From contig NZ_CP051626.1 of assembly GCF_012844365.1 (NCBI RefSeq), positions 1,364,001 through 1,428,000 on the forward strand: a DNA stretch of 64,000 bases, read 5' to 3'. The position numbers were made by a program, and so were the translations under genes. The notes beneath the pieces were generated by a model. It had not been told where the DNA came from. It worked only from the letters and a program-made list of their open reading frames with translations, and ran no database searches. This stretch comes from Brevibacterium sp. 'Marine'. GTDB lineage: Bacteria; Actinomycetota; Actinomycetes; Actinomycetales; Brevibacteriaceae. Below, piece after piece: positions 37,632 through 45,982 of the stretch; the stretch's first letter is position 1; each line of letters begins with the position of its first letter.

Positions 37632-38126
37632 ATGGTCCCGAGCAAGCCCAGACGAAGTGCCCCGAAATCGGCTCCTGGCAAAGCCACCCCTCGCCGACGC
37701 CCGAAACCGGTCATCGAAGCGGATGCCGGCATGGACGCCGAGGCGCGGAGCCGCCGCATATCGCTGCGCACGGGCATCTTCCTCCTCGTCATCGCCGTCG
37801 TCCTCCTCGCCTTCCTCTCGCCCCTGAACTCCGCGCTCAAGCAGGCCCAGCAGATCGCCGCTCTCAACGATGAGATCGAGACGACGAAAGCTGAGGTCAA
37901 GAGCCTCGAGGAGAAGAACGAGAATCTCAGGGATCCCGACTACATCAAGCGCAAAGCCCGCGAAGACCAGTACTACGTGGAGAAGGGCAAGAACGCGGTC
38001 ATCGTCACGAACCAAGAAGCTGTGGACGACGAAACCGAGTCCGCACGGCCGGTTCGCAAGCAGGCCTGGTACCTTGAGTTGCTGGAGTCCATTCAGGAGA
38101 CCGGAAACACCGTGGAGAAGAGCTGA
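37632..38126 (+). CDS. divIC: Septum formation initiator (FtsB/DivIC family)
   Basis: Divisome component linking FtsQ and FtsL at the septum. 164 residues from ATG 37632 (GGAAAGAAG upstream). Basic cytosolic N-terminus (about 50 residues), one membrane helix (TGIFLLVIAVVLLAFLSPL), then a coiled coil (AALNDEIETTKAEVKSLEEK) and the DivIC motif DPDYIKRKAREDQYYVEKG. Same position, between eno and DUF501, as Rv1024. Confidence 0.9.
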   Translation: MVPSKPRRSAPKSAPGKATPRRRPKPVIEADAGMDAEARSRRISLRTGIFLLVIAVVLLAFLSPLNSALKQAQQIAALNDEIETTKAEVKSLEEKNENLRDPDYIKRKAREDQYYVEKGKNAVIVTNQEAVDDETESARPVRKQAWYLELLESIQETGNTVEKS

Positions 38127-38653
38127 TGATCACAGAGTGCACCGAGGCGGATTTCGCAGTCCTCGAAGACCAACTCGGACGCATTCCCCGAGGCGTCGTC
38201 GGCATCGCCGCTCGCAGCACCGCCGGTGAACCGCTCGTCGTCGCCACGGCACCCCGCCTCGAAGACGGCACACCGTTCCCGACGACCTTCTACCTCACCC
38301 ATCCCGCCTATGTGGCCGAATGCTCGCGCCTCGAAGCATCGGGAATCATGGCCGACTGGACCGCCGAGATCGGTGAAGATGAGGAACTTGCTGCCGCCTA
38401 TGCCGCCGCGCACCGCGCCTATCTCGACGTCCGCTCTGAGGTCGGGTCCGCAGCAGGCCTGGCGGACGTCGAGGAGATCAAGGACTACTCAGCCGGCGGA
38501 ATGCCGAACCGGGTGAAATGCCTCCACGCCCTCGTCGGACATTCGCTGTCCGCCGGGCTCGGTGTCAACCCGATCGGTGATCGCGCGCTGTCGTTCATGA
38601 GCGACGTGCCGCCGCTGGCCGAGGCCGCTGCCACCACAGAACCGACCGACTAG
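38126..38653 (+). CDS. DUF501 domain protein
   Basis: 175 residues. DUF501 pattern: LGRIPRGVVGIAARSTAGEP, FPTTFYLTHPAYVAECSRLE, GMPNRVKCLHALVGHSLSAG. The Cys/His-containing VKCLHALVGH is strongly conserved in the family, but no activity is known. It overlaps the divIC stop by one base and precedes ppx, matching Rv1024-Rv1025-Rv1026. Confidence 0.9.
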   Translation: MITECTEADFAVLEDQLGRIPRGVVGIAARSTAGEPLVVATAPRLEDGTPFPTTFYLTHPAYVAECSRLEASGIMADWTAEIGEDEELAAAYAAAHRAYLDVRSEVGSAAGLADVEEIKDYSAGGMPNRVKCLHALVGHSLSAGLGVNPIGDRALSFMSDVPPLAEAAATTEPTD

Positions 38654-38661
38654 GACCTGCC

Positions 38662-39609
38662 ATGCGTGTTGCCGCCTTCGACTGCGGGACGAACTCCCTG
38701 CGTCTGCTCATCGCCGATGTCGCCGCTGACGGCACCCTCACAGACCTGCGCCGTGAGACCCGGATAGTCCGCCTCGGCCAAGGCGTCGACGCCACCGGCG
38801 AGTTCGCTCCGGAGGCGCTCGAGCGCACCTTCGCCGTCGCGCAGGAATTCGCCGAGGTGGCCGCCGACTACCAGCCGGAGAAGCTGAGATTCGTTGCGAC
38901 TTCGGCCAGCCGCGACGTGAAGAACCGTGACGAGTTCTTCGCCGGGATCTTCTCGATCCTCGGCGTCGTCCCCGACGTCATCGCCGGTGAGGAAGAGGCC
39001 AGACTGTCCTTCCTCGGCGCCACTGCCGGGCTCACGGATGCCGACGGACCGTATATCGTCATGGACCTCGGCGGCGGATCGACCGAACTCGTCCTCGGCC
39101 ACGACGATGTCCAAGCGGCAGTGAGCATGGACATCGGGTCGGTGCGTCTGACCGAGCGCCATATGCCCGTCGAGACACCCGACGAAGCTCAGATCCAGGC
39201 GGCACTTGCCGATATCGACGGCCAGCTCGATCAGGCGGCCCGTATCGTCGACTTCTCCGCACCGCGCACCTTCATCGGTGTCGCCGGCACCGTCACCACC
39301 ATCACCGCAGGCGTGCTCGGACTCGAGAGCTACCAGCGAGAGCGCATCCACGGAGCGCATATCAGCGTCGCGGACGTGGCAGACGAATCCCGAAAGCTGC
39401 TGGCCATGGACCGCCGGGCTCGCACGGATCTGCCGTATATGCACCCGGGACGCGTTGATGTCATCGGCGCCGGATCGCTGCTCTTCGCCCGGATCGTCGC
39501 CCGCTTCGACCAGGCAGTGACGGCTGCCGGGGGATCGCTGGACATTCGGATCTCCGAAACCGACATCCTCGACGGGACCGCGCTCGATCTTGCGCTGACG
39601 AGCTCGTGA
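38662..39609 (+). CDS. ppx: Exopolyphosphatase Ppx/GppA family
   Basis: Hydrolyses polyphosphate or pppGpp termini. 315 residues, the short two-domain form. ASKHA-fold motifs: FDCGTNSLRLLIADV (phosphate 1) and VMDLGGGSTELVLG (phosphate 2), with GEEEARLSFLGA between them. Probably part of the divIC-DUF501-ppx operon. The short form resembles Rv1026. A PPK2 gene at the far end of the window would act on the same polymer. Confidence 0.92.
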   Translation: MRVAAFDCGTNSLRLLIADVAADGTLTDLRRETRIVRLGQGVDATGEFAPEALERTFAVAQEFAEVAADYQPEKLRFVATSASRDVKNRDEFFAGIFSILGVVPDVIAGEEEARLSFLGATAGLTDADGPYIVMDLGGGSTELVLGHDDVQAAVSMDIGSVRLTERHMPVETPDEAQIQAALADIDGQLDQAARIVDFSAPRTFIGVAGTVTTITAGVLGLESYQRERIHGAHISVADVADESRKLLAMDRRARTDLPYMHPGRVDVIGAGSLLFARIVARFDQAVTAAGGSLDIRISETDILDGTALDLALTSS

Positions 39610-40850
39610 GAGCCGCCGCCCGACTCCTCGCCGTCACGACTGTCGTCCTCGGACTCGTCGTCGGCACCACCCAGCCGGTCATGGCCGCGCCGAAGGCCGG
39701 GCCCGGCCAGTGGTTCATCAAGGACTATGGGATCGACAAGGTCTGGAAGAAGTCCACGGGCAAGGGCGTCAAAGTCGCAGTCATCGACTCTGGCGTCAAC
39801 ACCGACCACGAAGACCTCAAAGGCGTGGTGAAGAAGTCGAAGGACTTCAGCGGCTTGGGCAAGGACGGAAAGACCCCGATCGGCGGGAAGACCACGATCC
39901 ACCACGGCACGGCCGTGGCCGGAGTCATCGCCGGCCGAGGAGTCGGTGCCGGACCGACCGGCGTCGCCCCGGACGCAGAGATCCTGTCGGCGTCGATGTG
40001 GCTGGGCCCCGACCGTCCGAAGGAGTCCGGATCGACTCGAGAACAGGCCGATCAGGCCATCCGGTGGGCCGTCGACTCCGGTGCGAAGGTCATCAACATG
40101 TCCCTGGGCTGGGACGATCCGGGCTGGCCGGAGAGCTGGGACGAATCCTTCGCCTACGCCTATGAGAAGGACGTGCTCGTCGTCGCCTGCGTCGGCAACG
40201 CCTCACAGGGAGCGACCCAGGCGTGGTCGCCGTCGACGGTTCCCGGTGTCATCGGGGTGGGCGGACTCGACCAGAACGGAAAGGTCCTCGACGACTCCAC
40301 CGCCCCCGGCACCGCCGTCGACCTCATGGGGCCGGCCGAGGACATTCCCATCCCGTACTACAGCGGCGGCTACGCCGAAGGCCAGGGATGCTCCTTCGCC
40401 TCACCCGTCGTCTCGGGTGTGGCAGCGCTCATCCGCTCCGAGAACCCCGACCTCAGCGCCGATGAGGTCCGAGCCAAACTGCAGTCGAGCGCCAAACCGG
40501 TCGACGGGCACAAGGGCGTGAGCAAGAAGGACAAGCCCGACCCGATCGTCGGGTGGGGGCGCGTCGACCCGCAGGGCGCCGTCAAAGCGAAAGTGCCCAA
40601 GGACGTGTCCTCCGCCGAGGATGAACTGGCGGATTGGGTGAAGATGCATCGTCGCGGGGATGCGAAGGCCGAAGAGACCGAAACCGCCGCTCCGGATGAG
40701 TCCGAGAGCCCGAAGGCACTCGCGCCGACCGACATCGTCGCCACACAGTCGACACCGACTCTCGGCTTCGCCGTCCTCGGCGCCGGTGCCCTGATCGCCC
40801 TGGTTCTCATGATCGTCTCGGTCGTCTCCTTCGCCCGCCGTCGTCGCTGA
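39606..40850 (+). CDS. Secreted, membrane-anchored subtilisin-like (S8) serine protease
   Basis: 414 residues. N-terminal signal peptide (about 1-28, ending VMAAP). Catalytic triad: Asp61 in VAVIDSGV, His100 in HHGTAVAGVIAG, Ser263 in GCSFASPVVSG (GCS in place of the usual GTS). An Asp/Glu/Lys-rich spacer leads to a C-terminal membrane helix (LGFAVLGAGALIALVLMIVS) and RRRR. The architecture is that of mycosins of type VII secretion, but no ESX genes lie here. The GTG start overlaps the ppx stop. Confidence 0.9.
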   Translation: MRAAARLLAVTTVVLGLVVGTTQPVMAAPKAGPGQWFIKDYGIDKVWKKSTGKGVKVAVIDSGVNTDHEDLKGVVKKSKDFSGLGKDGKTPIGGKTTIHHGTAVAGVIAGRGVGAGPTGVAPDAEILSASMWLGPDRPKESGSTREQADQAIRWAVDSGAKVINMSLGWDDPGWPESWDESFAYAYEKDVLVVACVGNASQGATQAWSPSTVPGVIGVGGLDQNGKVLDDSTAPGTAVDLMGPAEDIPIPYYSGGYAEGQGCSFASPVVSGVAALIRSENPDLSADEVRAKLQSSAKPVDGHKGVSKKDKPDPIVGWGRVDPQGAVKAKVPKDVSSAEDELADWVKMHRRGDAKAEETETAAPDESESPKALAPTDIVATQSTPTLGFAVLGAGALIALVLMIVSVVSFARRRR

Positions 40851-40929
40851 GACCAGGTGCAGAAACTGCTCTGATCTGGGGTGTTCGAGTCCGCGAGACA
40901 AACAATTAGTGAAAGTTTTCACAAGGGTC

Positions 40930-40935
40930 TAGCAT
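40930..40935 (+). promoter_or_regulatory. -10 box of leaderless ndh transcript
   Basis: TAGCAT ends 6 bases before the ATG at 40942; no ribosome binding site is present. Confidence 0.5.
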
Positions 40936-40941
40936 GGGATT

Positions 40942-42315
40942 ATGGCACTCATCAGAAACTCAAAACTGCGTCCACGAATCCTCGTCGTCGGTGGCGGCTC
41001 TGTCGGCCTACTCACCGCTCAGAATCTGCTGAAGAACCTCGGTCGGGGCGAAGCCACCGTCACCGTGGTCGATCCCAATCCGTACATGACCTACCTGCCG
41101 TTCCTCCCCGAGGTGGCAGCCGGGTCGATCGAGCCCCGTCACGCTGTGGTGCCGCTGCGCCGCAACCTGCCGGGTGCTGAGGTCATCACCGCGAAGGTCA
41201 CCTCGATCAATCACGCTGAGAAGTTCGCCACCATCGAACCCGAGAACGATGAAGCGTTCGAACTCGACTACGACCACATCATCCTCGCCTCCGGTTCGGT
41301 TGCCCGTGCGCTGCCGATCCCGGGCCTGAAGGAGAACGCGATCGCGCTCAAGCGCATCGAGGAAGCCGTCGCGCTGCGCGACCACCTGCTGTCCCGCCTG
41401 GCCGATGCCGCTCTGATGGAAGATGACGAAGAGCGCCGCAAGGCTCTGACCTTCGTCTTCGTCGGCGGCGGATTCGCCGGCATCGAGCTGCTGACCGAAC
41501 TCGAGGACATGGTCCGTTCGGCCATCGCCCAGTACGAGACGCTGACCGAGGCCGATGTCCGCTTCGTCCTCGTCGAGGCCCTCGGCCGCGTCATGCCCGA
41601 GGTCGGCGAAGCTCAGGCCCGTTGGGTTGTCGAGCACATGCGCGAACGCGGAATCGACGTCTACCTCGAGACCTTCCTTCAGGACTGCACCGACAAGCAC
41701 ATCAAGCTCTCGAACGGCGAAGAGTTCGACGCCGACACGATCGTGTGGTCCGCCGGTGTCAAGGCCAACCCGATGCTCATCGACTCCGACCTGCCGATCA
41801 ACGAACGCGGCAACGTCACCGTGCGCGCCGACCTGCGGGTCGAGGGCGATGACGGAGTCGTCGAAGGTGCTTGGGCCGCCGGCGACAATGCCGCTGTTCC
41901 CGACCTGTCCGGCGGCGGAGTGGCAGGCTTCTGCGTGCCCAACGCTCAGCACGCTGTGCGGCAGGCCCCGGTGCTGGCTGCCAATGTGCTCGCCGCACTG
42001 CGCGGAGAGACCGAGTTCAAGCAGTACTTCCACAAGACCATCGGTACGGTTGCCGGCCTGGGTCTGTACAAGGGTGTTTCGCAGATGGGTGACTTCGAAG
42101 CCCGCGGACTCCTCGCCTGGCTCATGCACCGGGCGTACCACGGCTACGCGATCCCGACCATGGACCGCAAGGTCAGGGTCTTCGGCAACTGGTTCGCCAG
42201 CGCCGTGCTCGGCCGCGACGCCATGCCGCTGGCAGATCTCGACGTTCCGCGCAAGAACTTCGTCGAGGCCGCCAACTCGAAGCCGGCTCCGAAGAAGGAG
42301 CCTGCCAAGGCCTGA
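40942..42315 (+). CDS. ndh: Type II NADH dehydrogenase (NDH-2)
   Basis: Non-proton-pumping NADH:quinone oxidoreductase on the inner face of the membrane. 457 residues. The FAD-binding GxGxxG is VVGGGSVGLLTAQ; the NADH-binding one is VFVGGGFAGIELLTELEDM. GAWAAGDNAAVPD is the conserved C-terminal FAD motif, and the end carries the amphipathic membrane-docking region. Monocistronic: own promoter and terminator. Confidence 0.94.
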   Translation: MALIRNSKLRPRILVVGGGSVGLLTAQNLLKNLGRGEATVTVVDPNPYMTYLPFLPEVAAGSIEPRHAVVPLRRNLPGAEVITAKVTSINHAEKFATIEPENDEAFELDYDHIILASGSVARALPIPGLKENAIALKRIEEAVALRDHLLSRLADAALMEDDEERRKALTFVFVGGGFAGIELLTELEDMVRSAIAQYETLTEADVRFVLVEALGRVMPEVGEAQARWVVEHMRERGIDVYLETFLQDCTDKHIKLSNGEEFDADTIVWSAGVKANPMLIDSDLPINERGNVTVRADLRVEGDDGVVEGAWAAGDNAAVPDLSGGGVAGFCVPNAQHAVRQAPVLAANVLAALRGETEFKQYFHKTIGTVAGLGLYKGVSQMGDFEARGLLAWLMHRAYHGYAIPTMDRKVRVFGNWFASAVLGRDAMPLADLDVPRKNFVEAANSKPAPKKEPAKA

Positions 42316-42358
42316 TTCGAGGCAGCCGGTGCCATCCGGCGATACGCCCTGATGAGAC

Positions 42359-42398
42359 GACTGACGCCGGGGATGCGATTGCATCCCCGGCGTCAGTC
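42359..42398 (+). terminator. Terminator after ndh
   Basis: Perfect 18-bp stem (42359-42376 with 42381-42398) and a GATT loop, followed by ATTTCTG. Lies between ndh and the minus-strand oxidoreductase, so it may serve both. Confidence 0.8.
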
Positions 42399-42430
42399 AT
42401 TTCTGCATGCCCTGCAGTGAGTGAGCCTGC

Positions 42431-43036
42431 TCAGTTCGCCACGGTGAAGCGGGCGTCGATGTGCGCAGGCTCGGAGATCTCATCGACCATGGCTACAGCG
42501 AAGTCCTCGGCCGAGATCGAGTCGCCCGCTGGCACCTCGAGCTCGACGTTGTAGGAACCGGTGCGCTCACCCGGAGCGATCTCCGGTGCGGGGGAGATGA
42601 GCGTCCACGGGGACGGGTTCGCCGCACGCAGCAGTTCGAGTGCCTTGGTGCCGGTCTCTGCTTCGGCCTTGTACGCGGGAGGGAAACCCTCGGTGTCCTT
42701 GAGCATCGTGTCCCCGGCGAACAGGGAACCGGCACCGCCGACGACGAACAGTCGGGTCTCACCGCTGGCCTTCGCCACGGTCGACAGAGCGTCGAGCCAT
42801 TCCTGGTGGTCCCCGCCCGTGCGGCTGGGTCCGGTGGTGGAGACGATGACATCGTGGTCGGCGGCCAAGCGTGCTCCGAGCTCCGCATCGGCCATATCGC
42901 CGGTCAGCGAACGGGCGGCTCCTGCCACCTCGGTGCCGGAGCGGGTGATGGCGGTGACCTCGATCCCGCGGGAGGCCGCCTCGGCGACGACGCGCGAGCC
43001 GATCATTCCCGATGCTCCAAAGAGTGCGATCTTCAT
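42431..43036 (-). CDS. NAD(P)-binding oxidoreductase (NmrA/YwnB-like SDR)
   Basis: 201 residues. N-terminal Rossmann motif IALFGASGMIGSRVVAEAAS; atypical short-chain dehydrogenase of the NAD(P)H-binding type, with LSTVAKASGETRLFVVGGAG in the middle. Such proteins are quinone/flavin reductases or redox sensors. Read divergently from an HxlR regulator with a palindrome between them, so it is very likely the regulated target. SD GAAGGGA before the ATG. Confidence 0.85.
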   Translation of the reverse strand: MKIALFGASGMIGSRVVAEAASRGIEVTAITRSGTEVAGAARSLTGDMADAELGARLAADHDVIVSTTGPSRTGGDHQEWLDALSTVAKASGETRLFVVGGAGSLFAGDTMLKDTEGFPPAYKAEAETGTKALELLRAANPSPWTLISPAPEIAPGERTGSYNVELEVPAGDSISAEDFAVAMVDEISEPAHIDARFTVAN

Positions 43037-43106
43037 ATGAGTCCCTTCGTTCGACGTGCAGCGCGCCTGCGATGCACGGTGGAAGTCGTAGTCTGAGCTT
43101 CCAAAG

Positions 43107-43139
43107 GTATCTTTGGGGTATCGAGTACCTCAAGGATAC
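43107..43139. promoter_or_regulatory. Predicted HxlR operator between divergent genes
   Basis: Inverted repeat: GTATCTTTGGGGTA (43107-43120) and TACCTCAAGGATAC (43126-43139) pair at 12 of 14 positions, around a 5-base spacer. The right arm overlaps the regulator's -10 box (TACTAT, 43137-43142, 6 bases before its ATG). On the other strand TTGAGG and TACCTT, 18 bases apart, form a promoter for the oxidoreductase across the same palindrome. Binding would block both genes. Confidence 0.65.
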
Positions 43140-43148
43140 TATTGAGCC

Positions 43149-43538
43149 ATGAGTGTGAGAGTTCGATGGGAAGGCGATGCCTTCGACCCCGAATGCCCGA
43201 CCCGAGTGGTTCTCGATCGAGTCGGGGACAAGTGGACGGTGCTCATCGTCGACATCCTCGATGCCGGTCCGAAGCGCTTCAGCGAGATCCGTCTGGCCAT
43301 CGGCGGAATCACCCCGAAGGTGCTGACCTCGACCCTGCGGTCGCTTGTCGCCGACGGCCTCATCGAGCGCGAGGTCTTCGCCGAGGTGCCGCCGCGGGTG
43401 GAGTATTCGCTCACCGACCTCGGCCGGTCACTGCAGGAACCCGTGGCCGCACTCCGGACGTGGGCAGAGGTCAATGTCGCGGAGATCGTCGAGAACCGGG
43501 ACCGCCGCGACGAAGCACAGGTGTCCGCGGGCATGTGA
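43149..43538 (+). CDS. HxlR-family transcriptional regulator
   Basis: 129 residues with the HxlR winged helix: DRVGDKWTVLIVDILDAGPK, RFSEIRLAIGGITPKVLTST, LIEREVFAEVPPRVEYSLTD. A Cys in FDPECPTRVV near the N-terminus is at the position where redox- or electrophile-sensing HxlR proteins (e.g. YodB, HypR) carry their sensor Cys. The divergent NAD(P)-binding gene is the probable target. Starts at the ATG 6 bases after its -10 box. Confidence 0.9.
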   Translation: MSVRVRWEGDAFDPECPTRVVLDRVGDKWTVLIVDILDAGPKRFSEIRLAIGGITPKVLTSTLRSLVADGLIEREVFAEVPPRVEYSLTDLGRSLQEPVAALRTWAEVNVAEIVENRDRRDEAQVSAGM

Positions 43539-43565
43539 ACAGTTCCCAAGCCAGAGCTCGAGCGA

Positions 43566-44006
43566 TCAGCTGGAGAGGGTGAAGTCGTGTGACTTCTCCG
43601 CGATCACCCGCAGGGTGCCTTCGCCGAGGTCGTAGACGCTCTGCCATTGAGTGTGGGCCTGGCGCACATCGTCGAGCAGGCCGACCGCCTCGTTGACGGA
43701 AACCTTCCCAGCGGCGGCCGAGAGCGTGTCCGCGCAGGTGGAGTAGCGCCACTGTCCGCCGCGCTGATCTTCGGTCGTCGTGGACATGTGGACGTTCTCC
43801 AAGCACATCCACGGCTGCCCCTGCGGAGGACGGATGACCTGCATCGTGCCGGCGTCGTATTCGACGACGGCTTTCGCCCCCGTGCCGTCGGCGATCAGAT
43901 AGTGCAGTCCTGGCCCACCGGTGAAATCGACATTGTGGCCGTCGAAGAGGTCGAGGGCGTCCTCGAGTCTCTCCGCGTGGTCGAGCACCATGCGCTGGAT
44001 GCCCAA
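43566..44006 (-). pseudogene. 5'-truncated linear amide C-N hydrolase (choloylglycine hydrolase-like)
   Basis: 146 codons match the C-terminal half of the CBAH/linear amide hydrolase family (GIQRMVLDHAERLEDALDLF, GPGLHYLIADGTGAKAVVEY, QSVYDLGEGTLRVI). The N-terminal half, which carries the nucleophilic Cys, is absent. The same frame stays open leftover to about 44170 (…STIGAHRWFGVL…) without an ATG or GTG, ending at an in-frame TAG. So this is a remnant, not a functional enzyme. It runs toward the HxlR gene. Confidence 0.7.
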
Positions 44007-44230
44007 GACGCCGAACCACCGATGAGCACCGATCGTCGACTCAGGGGAGTGGGAGGCGGACTCAGGGGAATTGGGCTCGATCTCTGATGCGCCATGTGCT
44101 GTCCGTCCTTGGACGCAGGGGGCCGAGAGGGCATCGGTCCGATGCGGGTCATCGGTGTGGGGTGAATGCTATCAAGGTCGTCTCGATCGGCCCGGGCAGG
44201 CGATGAAGGCGGCACACCGAGTGCGGCACA

Positions 44231-44671
44231 TCAAGCACGAGCGAGCTGTCCGAACACGGTGACGAAATCACGCAGGCCCCCTGCGACCCGATAGATCCGC
44301 GGCTGGCCGGAGTAGACCCAGTTGTTCGTGATGATCGAGGCGCTGCCGCCGTTCGTCGCCTGTTTGAACTCGGCGACGTCGAGCGTCGAGAGATAGTCCG
44401 CGACGAGGCGGCTGCGCAGGTCCGGACCCATCTGCACCCAATGATCGGCGGCTTCGAAGCCGACCTCCGTCCATTCGCCACCGATCTCGCGGTAGGCGAG
44501 GGGGCGGCAGGGAGCGCTGATGCATTCGCCGAGCGGCGGTGCTCCAGAGTCCGCAACATCGCTGTCGACGTCGAGGAGTGCGGCCGGTCCGTCCGCCTCG
44601 GCGAGGCGCGGGTCGTCCGTTCCATCGACGCACTGTGGGTGGCCGCTGACGGTGAGGAGCGCGTAAGTCAT
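44231..44671 (-). CDS. Hypothetical protein divergent from bioB
   Basis: 146 residues, cytosolic, no recognised family. Contains MTYALLTVSGHPQCVDG, ADHWVQMGPDLRSRLVADYL and NWVYSGQPRIYRVAGGLRDF. Codon use is like real genes of the window. The open frame extends to 44758, but ATG 44671 avoids overlap with bioB. A CAGAAT hexamer 6 bases upstream could be its -10. Because the BioQ-type palindrome lies between it and bioB, its expression might also respond to biotin, although no biotin role is apparent. Confidence 0.6.
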   Translation of the reverse strand: MTYALLTVSGHPQCVDGTDDPRLAEADGPAALLDVDSDVADSGAPPLGECISAPCRPLAYREIGGEWTEVGFEAADHWVQMGPDLRSRLVADYLSTLDVAEFKQATNGGSASIITNNWVYSGQPRIYRVAGGLRDFVTVFGQLARA

Positions 44672-44719
44672 CACACCATTCTGCCTGCTCGGGCAACAAC
44701 GTGGGATTTTGCACCCTCC

Positions 44720-44732
44720 TGAACAGTGTTCA
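44720..44732. promoter_or_regulatory. BioQ-type operator upstream of bioB
   Basis: TGAACAGTGTTCA is a perfect palindrome of the form TGAAC-N3-GTTCA. It closely matches the 13-bp TGAAC-N3-GTTAC motif bound by the TetR-type biotin repressor BioQ in Corynebacterium. It overlaps the start of the bioB -10 box (AATAAT, 44732-44737, 6 bases before the ATG). No bioQ gene is in the window. Confidence 0.7.
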
Positions 44733-44743
44733 ATAATGGCAAT

Positions 44744-45982
44744 ATGGATAGCTATCAAATACTCGCCGAGCGCGTGCTCGCCGGCGATTCGGCCACCGCC
44801 TCCGACGCTTGCGCGATCCTGTCGTCGCCCGATGAGGATCTGCTCGATCTGATCGCGGCTGCCTCACGGCTGCGCCGCGAACATTTCGGCAATCTCGTCA
44901 AGGTCAACTACCTCGTCAATCTCAAATCAGGGCTGTGTCCAGAAGACTGCGGCTATTGTTCGCAGCGCTTGGGTTCCGAAGCCGACATCCTCAAATACTC
45001 GTGGCTGCCCAGGGAAGAGGCGAAGCGGCAGGCGGAATTCGGTCTGGCAGGAGGAGCCTCGCGGGTCTGCCTCGTAGCCTCAGGACGCGGTCCCTCGAAC
45101 CGGGACGTCGAACGAGTCTCTGGCATGGTCGAGGAAATCAAATCCTCATCGCCCGGCGTCGAGGTGTGCGCGTGCCTCGGGTTCCTCAAGGACGGTCAGG
45201 CGAAGCGGCTCAAGGACGCCGGGGTCGACGCGTACAACCACAACCTCAACACCGCTGAGTCCCATTACGCCGACATCTGCTCGACTCATACATTCGCCGA
45301 TCGCGTCGACACTGTGGACAAGGCCCGCGGTGCAGGACTTTCCCCGTGCTCGGGGCTCATCGTCGGAATGGGGGAGACGAACGAACAGATCATCGAGGCC
45401 ATTGAAGCGCTCAAGGCCGTCGACTCCGATTCGATCCCGGTCAACTTCCTCATTCCATTCGACGGTACGCCACTCGAAGGTACCTGGACGCTTACCCCGC
45501 AGCACTGTATGCGGATTCTCTGTGCGGTCCGGTTCCTCTGCCCGGACCGCGAGCTGCGCATCGCCGGCGGCCGGGAGATGCACTTGCGTTCGCTGCAGCC
45601 GATGTCGCTGCACGTGGCCAATTCCCTCTTCCTCGGCGACTACCTCACCTCGGAGGGACAGGCCGCGGAAGAGGACCTCGACATGATCGTCGACGGCGGA
45701 TTCGAGATCGTCGGCGCGGACAGTGCCCAACAACTGCGTGATGAGCTCAAGTCCCACCGGGCCGCCCATCTGGCGGCCTTCGGCAGCGCAACCCCCGATG
45801 GAAGTGACGACACCACCGCCGCCGGCATGGCGAATGCGCCCGCCTCGGTGCCATCGGCAGCCGGCACTCTGCCGTGCGGCAAGCCGTTGCCGCCCGTCGG
45901 TCTCGAGGCAGACGGTTCCGACGTCACGATCCCGACGATCCGTCGTCGAGGCGCAGGGACGGAGCTCTCACCCAATGCCTGA
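44744..45982 (+). CDS. bioB: Biotin synthase
   Basis: Radical-SAM enzyme inserting sulfur into dethiobiotin. 412 residues from ATG 44744, 6 bases after an AATAAT -10 box. The cluster motif CxxxCxxC is CPEDCGYC, followed by SQRLGSEADI; VNFLIPFDGTPLEGTW and RIAGGREMHLR are conserved barrel elements. The protein has a C-terminal extension of about 60 residues beyond the usual end, low in complexity and ending RRRGAGTELSPNA. First gene of bioBAFD; the end overlaps bioA by eight bases. Confidence 0.95.
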   Translation: MDSYQILAERVLAGDSATASDACAILSSPDEDLLDLIAAASRLRREHFGNLVKVNYLVNLKSGLCPEDCGYCSQRLGSEADILKYSWLPREEAKRQAEFGLAGGASRVCLVASGRGPSNRDVERVSGMVEEIKSSSPGVEVCACLGFLKDGQAKRLKDAGVDAYNHNLNTAESHYADICSTHTFADRVDTVDKARGAGLSPCSGLIVGMGETNEQIIEAIEALKAVDSDSIPVNFLIPFDGTPLEGTWTLTPQHCMRILCAVRFLCPDRELRIAGGREMHLRSLQPMSLHVANSLFLGDYLTSEGQAAEEDLDMIVDGGFEIVGADSAQQLRDELKSHRAAHLAAFGSATPDGSDDTTAAGMANAPASVPSAAGTLPCGKPLPPVGLEADGSDVTIPTIRRRGAGTELSPNA

